Shown: positions 1 through 12,700 of the stretch, piece by piece
How positions within the stretch are numbered: position 1 is the stretch's first letter
Layout: each line of letters opens with the position of its first letter
Assembly (NCBI GenBank): GCA_963969595.1
Contig: OZ018418.1
Span: 10,545,001-10,609,000 of the forward strand
Length of the DNA stretch: 64,000 nt
Reading direction: 5' to 3'
From: Neckera pumila
Taxonomy: Eukaryota > Streptophyta > Bryopsida > Hypnales > Neckeraceae
Made by a program: the position numbers and the translations under genes
Notes under the pieces: model-generated
What the model was told of the DNA's origin: nothing
What the model saw: the letters and a program-made list of their open reading frames with translations, nothing else
Database searches by the model: none

Positions 1-2
1 AG

Positions 3-870
3 ATCGCCCATGACATAGCAGCTATTTCTCCTGAACTGGTGAAAGTTACCAAGGGCTTTTTGCATTTCACCAACCAAATAATGCCAACTTACAGGGCCGC
101 AGTTGCATTACAAGAAAGTTATCAAGGTATGCAGAAAGAGTGCAACGTCTTGGAATAGCAGGTGGAATTTTTGAAGGGTGAGAACAAAACCTTGAGGGCC
201 CTAAACAATGCAAGATAATCTTGCCAGCCAACTCAAGAGAGCGATCAATTGTCTCTTTCTTTAGACAAGGGCAAAGGAGTTGATGCACCCAACACATTTA
301 CAATGCATAATGGTAAAGGGTGGGAGCAGCTGAAAAAAGAATTGGTGGAAGCAAATCGAAGAAATGACGTTCTTTAGTCCAGGTTGGAACAAATGGAACG
401 AGTACAGGGGTCATGGATGAATGCAGGCCTTAGAGTGGATCGGAGTCTCGATGGTTGGGGTGGATACAATAACTCCAAGACAAACCCTTATTAGTATTCC
501 AAGCAATAAATGGGCTTTCTGACTTGCAAAGAATTTGGAAACAAATGCAAGATCATGGAGGGCTTCTTGAAGAGGTTCAAGAACAAGTAGGAGCAACATC
601 CATGGGGCTCTACAAAAATTACGTCTTGGAGAAACATGGAGGCTATATTCAAGTGATTGAATCATACAGAGACGGGAGGAGAGAAAGACATCAATTGGGC
701 CTTAGAACTAGGGGAAGGATGGGTCCCTTATCAAACGCTTTCAACACACATCAACAAGAAGGACAAGACACCGATGCACGGTTTTGATGCAGGTCATGAA
801 ATGTTGAAGGATGTTTGTGCCATTTGTCAGAAAAGTTTTGGCCCTAAAAGAGCCATAAGCATGGGCCACT
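3..870 (+). pseudogene. Coiled-coil/RING-H2 protein, N-terminal half (interrupted copy A)
   Basis: A single reading frame runs from base 3 to base 870. It has seven in-frame stops: TAG at 156, 375, 492 and 588, TAA at 216 and 507, and TGA at 654. The translation is rich in Glu, Lys, Leu and Gln, for example LKKELVEANRRNDVL followed by SRLEQMERVQ, which looks like a coiled coil. It ends in CAICQKSFGPKRAISMG, the first C-x2-C pair of a RING finger. The second half of the RING resumes at 16493 after a 15.6-kb insertion. The stops show that the copy was decaying as well as interrupted. The 5' end lies outside the window. The family is the same type as the copy at 41801-46208. Substrate and function are unknown; RING-H2 proteins are usually E3 ubiquitin ligases. 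Confidence 0.6.
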
Positions 871-1169
871 CATCTCAAACTTCCTATATGACTGAATGTT
901 CATATTTGTCGTACGGATTCCGTTGGTTTATACAAACGTACGGATTACGTGGGCTTTGGAGTGTCCCATCCGCACATAAATGACATCCATTATGACAATA
1001 CGTATATCGTATCTCTTCCGTGTATATTACCATTGTGTTAATGCTGCACAAAAATCGTTTGTAACCAATTCCGTGCGGATTCAGTGTCTAAGTAATGCTT
1101 GACGAAAGCGTCACTGATTACATCTAAATCAATTTGTATGGAATCTATGCAATACGGACATTGATTGAA

Positions 1170-1700
1170 GGAATTGTTTAAAAAATTGAAAGAAAAGTTG
1201 TAAAATTTTTTTGCAAAAAAAAGCAGTCTTTAACATTGCTAAAAATGTCCGCAATCCTCTTTGGAGAAGAAAAAACAGCTCCTAACCATCATGATTTTGT
1301 CAAAAAAAAAAAAAAATGAAAATTTTAACAAATATTTTTTTAAAGATATATAAAAGCTTACATATTATACTGCCCAAAAAAATTGAAAAAAAGAGGACTA
1401 AAATTTTTTTAACATCACTAAAATTATACCAAGTCCAATTTGGAAAAAATCCAACTTCCAGCCATCATAATTATGTCAAAAAAAATAGTTTTCAAATTTT
1501 TCAAATTTTTTTTCAGACACAAAAAAATGCTTGCCTGATATATTCCGAAAGGAAAATGAAAAAATAAATTTTTTACATTGCCAAACATATCCAAACTCCA
1601 TTGTGGAAAATAAAAAACTTTCAACTATTTCAATTTTGTAAAAAACAAATCACAAAATTTTTGAATTTTTTTGGGATACACCAAAGAGTTAACATGCTCT
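1170..1700. repeat. Degenerate tandem repeat, period about 165-180 bp
   Basis: A block of the form ACATTGCTAAAA, then TCC.AA, then TTTGGA, then AACTTC.A.CCATCAT, then TTTTGTCAAAAAAAA appears about three times, near 1231, 1409 and 1574. The copies are separated by poly-A/poly-T spacers. Short ORFs across it are low-complexity and are not taken as genes. Confidence 0.45.
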
Positions 1701-2028
1701 AATGCAAAAGAATGAATTTTTTTTAATTTTTGATTTTTTTTAAAATGGCAAAGGAATCCCCAAGAATGATGAATAGTTTTACAATATGAATAAATCTACA
1801 ACCATTTCAACAAGTGATTCATCACTCAGTCCTATAGTGTGTGGGTTAAGAGTAACCTTTGTAAATGTGAGATTGTCCATTTAAAACTGGACACCGTGAA
1901 GCAAGATCAGGCAACTAATAGTAGGCGTAGTTTAGAACACTCCAGATAGGACTTGATAAGATAGAAAACCAAATTTTGGTTGATTTGGATATTACATAGA
2001 TCTTTTTTTTACATTTTTTTGTTGATTT

Positions 2029-2530
2029 CACTACAAAAAAATGAGTACTTAAATGATTGCTGAAAATGACTTCAAATCAGTCATTTCGGACCAAAACGAC
2101 TACAGAATGACTCCTAGGTCCTAGAGTCATTGTAGACAAGTCATTTGTATAAGTGACTTCGGGCTTATTATCACCATCCATTTGGAACTTGGATGAACAA
2201 CTGGATGAGGAAGCCATCTTTTTAGTGATAAAGAAGAGAACTCAAAGGAAATGGGGACTGCGGTGCCACGTGGCAAGCGCTACTATGTACTTGCCCCAGT
2301 CATTCTTTAGTCGTCCTTAAGTTACCAACTCACCCATTTTAAATCCAATGTGGGCGGCCACGTCAGCAGTTGTACCGAAGTCATTCTCCAGTGACAGTAA
2401 AGTTGCGTTTGTCCATACAGGATCTGACACGTGTCAAGTCATTCTAGAGTTCTCAAGTAGTCATGCAAATTTACGGTTGAGCGTGACGTCAGCTGTGATT
2501 TCCGAGTCATTCTGCAATTCCCCTGATGTA
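2029..2530 (+). mobile_element. CACTA-type left terminus with AGTCATT subterminal repeats
   Basis: The sequence CACTACAAAAAAATGAG at 2029 fits the tip of En/Spm (CACTA) transposons. The next 500 bp hold at least seven AGTCATT cores, near 2096, 2124, 2139, 2300, 2379, 2438 and 2505. This matches the subterminal motif clusters to which CACTA accessory proteins bind. The left flank (TTT at 2026-2028) is preceded by GTTGATTTGGATA-like sequence that resembles the ends of the other CACTA family in this window. A matching right end was not found. The best TAGTG candidate, ending at 16278, does not share the TSD. Confidence 0.55.
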
Positions 2531-2849
2531 TTCAGAAAGAATTATCGATTGCACTATTTGTGGAGCAGCGTGGTTCTAGTCACTCACTAGAACATTTCCA
2601 GTTGCGGTTCAGTCACTTTTTTTAACTGGAAGTCGCAGTGCCGTCGCCCCATAGTAATTTTTAGAATGAGTTCCACAATTTGACACGTAGACACTACATC
2701 GGCGGTTTCAGACAGGCCTAACAACTGTGACTCCTGCAGACCCCCATGGGATTCTGCCGCCAAAACACAGTACTTATACATGACGATCTAGCAACTTCCA
2801 CAATGCCAATTCTACACCCACAATGATAGAACGAAAAAAAAATGAACAA

Positions 2850-3320
2850 TTGCCACAGAAATTCAGATGCAATGGCAACAAGAAATGAAGGTCTTCTGCA
2901 TTGGATGAAGGAAGTGCGATGTCCGGTCTCCCAAGCATTTATAAGAGCATTCTTTGGAGTTCTTTAAGTTCCACAAAGGTTCTACTCCCTACAACCTCCT
3001 CTTTATCTACAAACATAATTCAACATCAAGTGGCCAATTTCATATATTGGCTGTCCCACATAGCTGCCGACCCCTTTGCATGCTCTATAAGGGTCATTTC
3101 TGCATCTGGATTGCAGAACATCAGCGACACTCCAGCCTCATGTATGTTATGCACGTCTACCTTAAACCATGTCTCCGGAATTTCATTGAAGTGGAACTTG
3201 TGCACGCTCGGAAGTCCGCTAATGGTCGCACTTGCCACTTTATATCGCCATCTGGAAGAGTTCATCAAGAACACTTGCCACCCAGGTTCATCTGCTCACT
3301 TGAACTCATTAGGACCTCAT
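2850..3320 (-). pseudogene. Unidentified decayed coding segment
   Basis: On the minus strand one frame reads ADEPGWQVFLMNSSRWRYK and then KFHFNEIPETWFKVDVHN. It continues after stops (TGA, TGA, TAA) into VDKEEVVGSRTFVELKEL. The amino-acid mix looks like a globular protein, unlike the plus-strand reading. It lies downstream of the FCP1-like pseudogene in the same orientation and could be a further exon of it or a separate captured gene. I do not recognise the family. A 215-codon plus-strand ORF overlaps it (2901-3548); I prefer the minus strand because coherence persists across stops. Confidence 0.35.
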
Positions 3321-4257
3321 CTGTCACATACATGGATTGTACAAATGGATCACCAAACTCAGTTGTGGTTCATGATGTTACCGTCACTGAATTGTGACAC
3401 AAAAATGACTTTGGCACCACTGCTAACCTTCAGGCAGTGGGACTTGAGTGCTGACTGGCTTCAAGCAGCCAAGAGCTTTGCGCCACCGTCAATGACCATG
3501 CCGGCTCAATTACATTACAAGGGGGCATACTACTTAACGCCGTCTTAGACACACATGTTTTCTTAATACATGTGCAATTCTTCCAACCTAGCACCTGCTA
3601 CGACTAAACAACTAAGGCTACGCATTCACATACAACAAGAGGGCTGGAAACATTATAAAACATCAGCTCTCTTCACTGTACTGTTGTCAAAAAATTAGAC
3701 CTCAGGACACCACAATCTGAGTTTGGGGATGGAACAAGAAGATTGACCCATTCTGCAAGGTTTCACCCTGCGTGTGGATCATACCTGCACACACATCGCA
3801 CAATTTTGAATACGGGGCGTCAGATTGCTGTGCAGCCTCACACCTTCCGCCTGCAAGACGGCCACCGACTATCATGAAGACCAACCCATGACGCACTGAC
3901 TCAGGGAAAACACACGTTTTGCAGGATCAGAAGTACAGGATTCAACGCGGATCCTTGGCAATGCTGCATCACTACAAAACAATGTCCGAGAACTTCAAGC
4001 ATAAAAAGCGCCAATGCGTCACTGTGGGATGACACGGATTTAACTTGGATACGACTTTGCTGCACGGAAAAACTGCTGATGCTCTCCTATGTGACTCCTA
4101 GACGACACATACCTGACTTTAAAAGTGCAGACACATCCCAAGAAAGGGGACAAAGACAACGCACCTTCTTTGGCCGGATGTCCTGTTTCTTCTTTATGGC
4201 GGCCGTTGTCCTGGTCCTCGTCTCCCGCTTTGACGATTTCCCCTGCATACACATGAT

Positions 4258-6241
4258 TCACGTGTTAAATATCAAAATGAATTGAAGGTGAGGGGACTGT
4301 ATCTCAGCACAACCACATGGCTTATGAGTCCCCTCACCTCCCACAGCATCCAAAAATTCATAAGCTTTTCTAGTTCTGCGTCTTTGTATCATTTGAGCCA
4401 TTGATTTGTTGACAATGCAGGGGTACTTTGAACGGAACATAGTGACATCGGCACATTTCCATAACGCCTCCAAGAGCGGCCACAGGCAATATTTCAGGTA
4501 CTCCTTGTCGTCAGCCAAGGTGCGCAGCCACTTCACATAGAACGGAGTAGAGATTAGGACGTTCGATTGGAGATTGCAATCTACCCTACCACTCTTACTA
4601 TCCACTATCAGCGTGTTTGAATCATTAAATTGAGGCCAGGCAGCATACACTACCCTTAAATTCTTGCTCCCTTGGCTCTTGGGAGTGTCTTCGGCCAACA
4701 ATACCTCACCCGATTTACCCGACCAGATAAACAAGGATTCAAGGTTTGCATCCCCCTTCACCAAGGCAAGCATGGAAGGAACAACATCCTCCATGTACGT
4801 TGCACTATCGCTGCCCCAAAATGCGACCGTGAAATGATTAAAACAGCGGGATAGAAAGGATTTAAGTCAAGGTCGGAAGACTACTCTCCTGCAGCTAGTC
4901 CGAGTAGAGGGACGGATCCTAGTATTTGGATTTATCAAATCAACTAAGCTACAGACCAAGAGCGTTCCGTGCACATTAAAAATGACCAACTTAGGGCTCC
5001 CCTTATTATTTCCCCCTTTCTTCTCTCTCAAAATTTTGCTCAAAGATTTACCAGGCTTGACCTCAAGAGACGCAAAAGCTAAAGCGTCTGCAGAGGTACA
5101 AACCTTCAATGGAGACTTGGTAGCTTTCCTTGATTTCTATGAAGGCGCTGCTGCAACGTCCACTACCGCAGGTGACTCCTTTGGGGCGATCTCTACGATC
5201 GCAGGCAGCTCTGAAGGCGGCGCGTCAGGCGCAACATTAGTTGCCACGGGGACGACATCAACTGCGGTGGGCGCGGACGACTTCTTCACGGCTGGTGCCT
5301 GCGGCGACGGCAGCTGCACCATTCGCTGCGGCTGTGGCGACTGCTATGACGCTTTCGAGCGCACCCAAAGAGTCCCTGACACAAACCTGACCCCCCTTTG
5401 CAGCGTGGTCCGCGCTATCCACCGCCTTCAAAGAAACCAGAAGGCCGGTGGAGACCTCCACCCTTCCTTCCGACAAAAAAGCATCTGGAAGACCCTCATC
5501 TACGTGGACCGGCCCTTCCACTACAGCATTCACATCCTTGTCGCAAAGAACGCCATCTTCGGCCAGACTTCCCATCGCCGACTCAACTTTGCCTCCTCCC
5601 GCAATATCATAAGCTGCCATGTCTCTGTATCGTGCCGGGGAAGTCTCCCGTGGAGCTGCCGGGATCAACCCCACATTGGCAATGGAGGAGTCCACCACCC
5701 CCACCTGGGCCGTAAGAACTCCACCTGGAGCCTGTTTGGCTGCTGGAGTGGGTGACCGTTCTTTTGTTTTCCACCGTGGTGAATTGAAGCCCGCTATGTC
5801 CGCGGCGGGGAGGTCGTCGTCGGAAGACAGCGTGACCTGCGCCTTTGTCGCAAGCTGCCTCTTATCGTGTAGAGACTTCACAACACCCTTGTCCATCTTC
5901 TCTGAGGCTTGTCCTGGAGCTGCATCACGCGAACAACTTTCCAACAAGAATTGGATAACACTCCTGCAGCGTCCCTGTCGAGCAACCCCTCTGACTCTTG
6001 ATGGACCAATGCAGGTTGAGTGATGGAGGGGCTGCCGTTGTCACCTTCCTCGGTTGTCCCAATGTACCTCTGGAACATCAGTCGCAAAGAAGCAATTGCT
6101 GCTGCCTGCGTCCTTGAAGTGGTCAGCACTTTGGTGAACTTGCAGTCTACGTCCTTCTTCAAATCGACGATTTCTGAATGGAGGGATGACTTGCCCGTAC
6201 ACATAAACTGCCAACCAACAACAATGTAACAAGTGCTGCAT
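4258..6241 (-). pseudogene. FCP1/NLI-interacting-factor-like phosphatase domain, decayed, inside CACTA-type element
   Basis: The frame from 5322 down to 4258 is interrupted by TAG at 5137 and TGA at 4867. Its translation contains KLVIFNVHGTLL, then RP-stop-LKSFLSRCF, then FTVAFWGSDSATYMEDV, then ESLFIWSG, and finally FNDSNTLIVD. This order matches the FCP1/SCP (HAD) phosphatase fold: DxDGTLL, RPxLxxFL, VxxWSS, and NTLLVDDSP near the C-terminus. The catalytic DxDGT is changed to NVHGT, so both acidic residues are lost and the product could not work as a phosphatase. Upstream coding continues in two other phases (5947-5258 and 6204-5878) and is Ala/Ser/Pro rich, suggesting two frameshifts. Its position between the CACTA end and the Transposase_24-like gene suggests a captured host gene or a CACTA accessory gene. 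The family call is moderately strong; the exon structure is uncertain. Confidence 0.55.
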
Positions 6242-6897
6242 GAGTCAGTAACATGTCGCTAGAAAATCGACCAGTGCTGTGACGGGAGTGACATTCAATG
6301 ACTTTTACGCGACTGCACAACTTAATGACAACTTCCACACCACTGTACTCACAATGCTTGAGCAAGCCTTCACCCCTTATGCGGTTTTGTATTGCATGGC
6401 ATGACACGCTTCAAAGAATGTTTCCATGGCACAAGCCATACCCTGCACTCCGGCTTGACCACGTCTGCAGTACTAGCTAATCTAATCACATACGTCATCG
6501 GTGCCAGGAGGGCGCTAGCACACTGAGAACTCGCAATGCAGAGTGAGGGCTCACTTTTACGCCTACTGTATCTAGATAAACCAAGGACCACCGAATTTGA
6601 AGGACACTTGCAGAGACTGAACCCGGTACATTACTCTCCTGAATCAGATGGACAAATCATGAAGCGACCTAAAGCACTATGACAAAAGCATGGCGCCAAA
6701 CTAGAACAAACTCATCGTCCCACTGGCAGAAGCTCCAACGACACCATGGTGGCGCAAGCCCTCTACTATGTCTATGATATCGGGGCTTCTCTCTCTGCCT
6801 TCCCTCTGGAGAGATCCACGGACAGACATGTCAATTTCTGTGATGCCATTCATGGCCCAAAATGACAACATAAATCTCAAAAGATGGAGGCAGGCCC

Positions 6898-7794
6898 CTA
6901 TATGAGACCTTCAAGCATGCATATAATCAAGAAACACAAAAACAGAGACGAGGAGGCGCTGGAACTTATAGCATCCACTTCCTTCCCTGCCTTGCCTTTG
7001 CGCCCTACATGTTGGTAGTTCTTCACGCTTTGCCGTGCAGCGGCCATTTTCTGTGACTTCAGCTGCTGGCCTTCTGTTTCCTAGTACTCAATCAGCCGCA
7101 ACCACTGGTCATCGTCAATGCGCAGCGGGCAGTCCTCCATCCCTTACAACCACTTACTCTTCAGCCAAGATCTCTCCAACTTCATATACTTGGTTATGGC
7201 AGTGAGGAACCCAATCATGCTGAGAGGGTGTCCAATCTACTCGAACTCATTGTCCATTGCCTCCCTCAGTTTTTTTGTTGCCTGCAGAGACTCTTTGGAC
7301 CAGTCCACCACACTCATGTCCAAGATCTTTGGGACAAAATTGCGGATGGCCTCATCCCATGCATTCTTGCCCTGACATGCAGCATCAATGTCTCCATTGG
7401 CGTGCACGTAAACGCGGCTGGGCTTCTTCCCTGCAGCTTGACGCTCACGACTCCCCAACTCGTAAGCCATGCGTGTCCGACACCTGGAAGACCTTTCTTC
7501 ATTATCCTGCGAAGCAATTGGAGGGGCCTCATTCCAAGTAGGGCCATATGGAGGTGGCGGACCCGAAGACCAGGTGGGCGGTGGGGGTGCGGGCTGCTGT
7601 GGCATCCACTGTCCAGAAACCCACAACCAAGCAAGGCCGCATGCTCCACTTCTTTGTGCATTAGGCTCCGTGACCTTCGCCTTTGCTGGCGACCTCAAGA
7701 ACGCCGATCCTCTTCGTCTTTTAGCCCTCAAGTCATGGAGAGGTTCCTCTTCCGGGATGTTCTCCTCACTAGAATTGAACACTCTATCCTGCAA
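6898..7794 (-). pseudogene. Transposase_24-like (Ptta/En-Spm, TNPA-type) protein of CACTA element
   Basis: A single minus-strand frame from 7794 to the stop at 6898 has in-frame stops near 7237, 7180 and 7110. It shows a Pro-rich segment (PAPPPPTWSSGPPPPY), then RTRMAYELGSRERQAAGK, then RVYVHANGDIDAACQGK. It ends with DDDQWLRLIEY, stop, ETEGQQLKSQKMAAARQ, NYQHVGRKGKAGK. The W-x2-L, then Q-x-S-x-K, then H-x-GRKG order fits the C-terminus of the plant transposase Ptta/En-Spm family. In CACTA elements this type of protein binds subterminal repeats and works with TNP2. It is divergent to the TNP2 gene that starts near 9.8 kb. The 5' exon was not resolved; the stops mark it as dead. Confidence 0.6.
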
Positions 7795-7999
7795 ATCTGC
7801 AAAACAAAGAATGGCAAGGGCTTTAGGGTTCAGCGGTTTTGGTCCACACTTGTACTACAGTATCTGAGCATGGCATCAAAAGTGTCCCCTTCACGAGTGA
7901 AGCGCAATGCGGAACAATTGTGCTCCTATTAACAAAGACTCAATTGACTGTCCATTTGCAATGGCACTCGCTCAAATTGGATTCTCCTAAAACCTTAAA

Positions 8000-9598
8000 C
8001 CCAATTGCAGAGAGCGTTCAATCAAAGTACCTACGGCAGCCGCATCCTTCGTAGATTGCCACTGAGCATTTGAACAAGCAATTGCAAGTTTCAACATACC
8101 TTGGGCGATGTCCTCGGCATTGGACTGAGTGGCCTCGGAGGAGGAATAGCGTCCGGAAGCCATTGTGCTCCGCTCACCACCACCTTTGCCACGGAGAGCT
8201 CCGCCGCGCTTCTTCCATCTTAAGCGTCTTTGGAGGCGCGTGCCAATTGTCTGCTTCTGTCTCTAAATTTTCTTCCCGGGTGCGGCAACAAAAGGCGTTT
8301 TCTTTTCTCCAACGTCTTCTTCTCTAAAATGTAAGCGACAAAGACCACGTGAGTGCGACGCTACGATGCGCAGGAAGCGCGGGAACAAACTTGACGCTTG
8401 CAAAATGATCGCTTACACTTGCACAAATCAGGCGCTCTCAGAAGGCAAGCAAAACCTGATGAAGAAACGAGAGGACCTAGGTTTTGGATTTGAAGTGCAT
8501 GTTGAGGTACTCGAGAGCTCTACCTGGGCCTCCGATGTCGTCCACGTGGCGGAATGGCGCCATCTCCGACTAACATTGGCAACTACACTGCACCGACTTA
8601 AGCGTTTCTCCATGACGACTGCTAAGTGACTTCATTTCAGTCGCCCAGAAGTCGGAAGTCATTGAAAAAAACTATGGAGCGAATCTAACAGAACTACACA
8701 AAAATCAAGGAGAAAGGCGGCGACGGAATTAATGGTAATCCAGGAAAAAACCCTAGCGCGCCGCCGCCTAAGACATTTTTCTGTACTCTGTGCGCAATTT
8801 TGTCTCTCAGCCTCACGCAGGCGGTGCTTGGGGCACACCATGGCCTCTTCAAGGGATATTGTAGGTACTAGACAGAGACGACAACAAACACACACACAAT
8901 CCGAACGCATGCATACGACTTGAAGTGATTGACATTGGAGCATACATAGAAATAACACCTACGACGCAACAGGGTAGGGAGCACCCGGTCACTCACAAGG
9001 CGGCTTTGGCGCAGAGGACTGGTTCCAGTGCCGCAGCGACTTCCGCCATCCTCTTTTCTCGAAGCAGCTCGTACTCGCATTTTGGATGAGGAAGGTTATT
9101 TGGCGGAGAGTTCATTCTTCTTTGGTCCAAGCTTTCCACCTGAGGCTGCAAGTTTCCTCCTCACTCTCGGAAGCTGCGTATGCTAGCCACAAGTTACTGC
9201 AGTTGCCTCTTCCTAGCTACTCAAATCTGCCGCACTAGAAGTTCCCCGGGATCAACAGAGGTGCGTCTCTCACCCTCAATTCTACGTCTTCCTAATCGTG
9301 TTGTGCAAGCAGGTTTGTTGTAGGAACGTCAAAAACTGCTGATGAAGGATAATTCCTTGAGATCAAGGAAGGTGATGGTCATGATTATTTAAGCTTCATT
9401 CGGCTTAGAAGTGGAATTGGCGCTTCTATGGACTTGAGAGCCCTCTAGAAGACAGAGGATAACATGTACTTGATTGCTATTTCTAACAAGTCTAAAAACA
9501 TGTATTGGCTGCAGGAGAGTTTGCTGTGAGAAATCCGGAAGTGCCACAAAATGCTTCCTGTAAGACTGCCTCTATCCGACGTTTGCAAGCAGCGACTC
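8000..9598. promoter_or_regulatory. Inter-gene region between divergent CACTA genes, with AGTCATT-type motifs
   Basis: This stretch separates the minus-strand Transposase_24-like gene from the plus-strand TNP2 gene, so it should have held their 5' exons and promoters. Motifs near 8625-8670 (CTTCATTTCAGTCG, GGAAGTCATTG) match the subterminal repeat seen at 2.1-2.5 kb. Short ORFs here have no recognisable domain. The 5' exons of either gene may lie here, but I cannot place them. Confidence 0.3.
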
Positions 9599-9798
9599 TG
9601 TGATGATCGACTGTGGATCAGGGAATATCAAAGAGCAACATAATACAACGTCAAGAAACTGCACTGCCCATGCACTTTATGTCGAGGTCGGCGGAGCTTA
9701 TTACTTTGCAACGTCCAGGAGCATCTCATTCAAAATGGACGAGATCCTGATTCACGAATTTGGCGAGGGCCAGGCAACCGAGACTCTTCCAGTGAAGA

Positions 9799-12700
9799 AT
9801 GGAACAGCAATTCTGGGGACAGGCCAAAGTTGGATTAGTCCAAGAGGATGAGTTTGTGGATGTGGATGTTGATACTATAGGAATGATACAACAGGCGGCA
9901 TTAATGGAAGTGGACAACTCAGAGAGTTCAGCGGAGAGGCTTGAGCGTGAAGTCACCAATGCCTTTGCAGCTGCAGACTCCATCCACAAAGAGTGCATGG
10001 AGGAGGGACCACTACCTGGAGCGCCGGCTGAAGAATGTGGAGACATGGCAGTAAGGTGGGTACACCCAAATGCGTCACTGACCTTAAACCGCCATCTATA
10101 CTCTCTGTACATCTCCAAAAGCAGTTCTGTACCTATGTGGAAGAAACGCTTTTAGAACCAAACTTTGTTCCTTAATAACTTTTGCATCTAACTTAGATAA
10201 GTTAGATGGAGGAGAGGGCAGACGCAAACTTCGATGCAACGGCCATGGAAGAGTCTATGGAAGTACTGTATGATGGCGCCCGATCAAGCCAGCTAGCAGC
10301 TAGCGTATTGCTAATGAACCTGTGCATTGTCCACAGAGTGAGCAATCATTGTGCCAATGAGCTCTTCAGCTTGTTGCACCGCCATCTCCTGCCAGAAAAA
10401 AATACCTTACCCCGTACATATCATGCAACAAAGTCGCTTACTACCAAATTGGGTTTGACCTACAACAGCATACAGGCCTGAAAGAGAGGGTGTGCTATTT
10501 TGTGGGAAATATGAAAATGCCCTCCGTTGTCTTAAGTGCAATGGACACAGATATTGAGATGAAGAGCGCCGCTGCTTCCCAGTAAAGGTTCTTAGACATT
10601 TTCCTGTAATTCCCCGACTTCAAAGAATGTTTTGAAGCCTAGCAATTTCAAAGTTGATGTTGTGGCACTTTGAGAATGGGAGCAGCCAAGATGGAGGTGA
10701 CGGGTTGGTTTGCCACCCATGCGACTCAAAGGCTTGGAAGCATTTTGATGAGAATGTTGACCCGACATTTGCCGCCAACCCTCGAAATGCTCACTTTGCA
10801 CTAGCAGCTAACGAAGTGAATCCCTTCAAGCAGAACCGGTCTGCGTGGTCCACTTGGCCAGGGCTACTCTTGAATTACAACTTGCCACCCTGGCTTAGCA
10901 CAGAAAAGTTCTTTGTGATGTTGTCCTTGTTAATTCCTGGAAGGGACTCTGTGACCTTCGAGGTGTTCGACATATACTTGGAGCCCCTTGTGGAAGAGTT
11001 GCTGGAGTTGTGGGCAGAAGTACTTGCCTACAATATAACGAAAGATGTCGGCGACAGGTCATTTACGCTAAGTGCCATGTTGCTTTGGACTATACACGAC
11101 TTTCCTGACTATGGCACGGTAGGCGGATTTTCTCATCAAGGATATGCAGCCTGTCCGTGGTGCGGGATAGACTTAGGCGGCGAGCATTCCATTGAGCTTG
11201 GTAAGTGCACATATGGCTGCACACGGCAATGGCTACATGAAGGTCATCCATACAAATCAGAAGCTATGAAAGACCACTTTGATGGAAACATTGAAAATCG
11301 TCCAAAACCAAACGCTGTGTCAGTGGAAGAGCAGATGCCGTATACAGTAGAGTATGAGGCATGGAAAGCAGCCGGTCACAGAGATGGTGCTGCAGGCGAC
11401 CCCTCAAAATTACATGGCATTAAACAACTTAGCATTCTTTTTAGGTTGCCATACTGGAAGGTGAGTATGACTTTTCCTTACGTACAATGATTTATAGTCT
11501 CATGACTTTATAGCGCCTTTGGAGTGGCGTATCAATCAAATCTAGGTAAGTTAGTTGTGACAATGTCATTTTATGACTCAGTAATGACTGTGTAGTGACG
11601 ATAGTCACAAGCACGGCCCTAAACCGCGGAGAATATACAGTTCTCTGTGACCAGCTACGTATCAAGATGAACTCACAGTGTTCTTATATCTTTTCAGTTG
11701 TCTGTCTGCCTTATACAATTCCGTCCTAGTGTATGTGTGTTTTTTAGCGTTGCTCTTTCAATGTAGGGTTCGCTAAGTCAGAATTGACCCTGTGAGAGAT
11801 ATCGTGTTTTACAGCATCTACTCATTTGCTATACTCTAGATGTTATGCATTGTGAAATGAACTTGGCAAAAAACTTCTTGAAAACTATAACAGGGAAGAA
11901 GGACACTGTGAAAGTGAGGAGGGACTTGCGAAGGCGCAACATGAGGAAGCACCTCTAGCTAACTCCAAACCCACGCAATTCAGGGAAGATGGTCAAGCCT
12001 CGGGCCTCATACGTATTGCCGGATGATGAATTTGAGAAGTTTGCAAGGTGCATAGAATCACTGAAGACTCCCAACAGGTATTCTTCTGACTTGGGGAAGT
12101 GCATTCAAAAAAAGAACTTCAATGGCTTGAAGTCACATGATTACCATGTATTAATGCAACAAGTGCTGCCCCTAGCACTTCGTGGCCTAATGCAACCTGG
12201 GCCACGCATGGCAGTCATGAGGATGTGCAAAGTCTTTAGGCGTTTGTGCACAAAGGTCTACAATCCTGCAGACTTCCCATATCTAGAGCAAGATGTTGCA
12301 AAAAGTATGGCACTATTGGAGATTGAATATCCACCTTCCTTTTTTGACATTATGACACACCTCCCCTATCATCTTGTGAAGGAGCTAGACCTTTGCGGAC
12401 CGGTGAGTGCAAGGTGGATGTATCCTGTGGAAAGATACATGAAAGTCCTAAAGAACCATGTGCGGAATATGGCACGCCCTAAAGCATGTATGGCAGAGGG
12501 TTATTTGAAAGATGAATGCATTGGATTCATTACGGAGTACCTCCACAAATTTGAAGCTACGCAGAGATGTGTTTGGGATGAAGATGAAGAGTACGGTGAT
12601 GCAGAAGAGGTACTATAGGGTGCGGGGAAGGCCTACGTAATGACCGCTGAGCTACGCGACATAGGCCACCAATACGTGCTTACAAATGTTTCAGTCATGA

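Noticed and set aside
2901..3548. Plus-strand ORF of 215 codons
   Set aside because: It has no recognisable domain and its Ser/Leu-rich reading is less protein-like than the minus strand, which stays coherent across stops. Kept only as an alternative.
4982..5755. Plus-strand ORF of 257 codons
   Set aside because: It overlaps the FCP1-like minus-strand gene, is Ala/Thr/Gly rich at first and then Arg/Pro rich, and shows no domain; it is a shadow of the G+C-rich minus-strand coding sequence.
7228..7932. Plus-strand ORFs of 234 and 132 codons
   Set aside because: They overlap the Transposase_24-like minus-strand gene, which has family motifs; the plus readings are Arg/Pro/Ser rich shadows.
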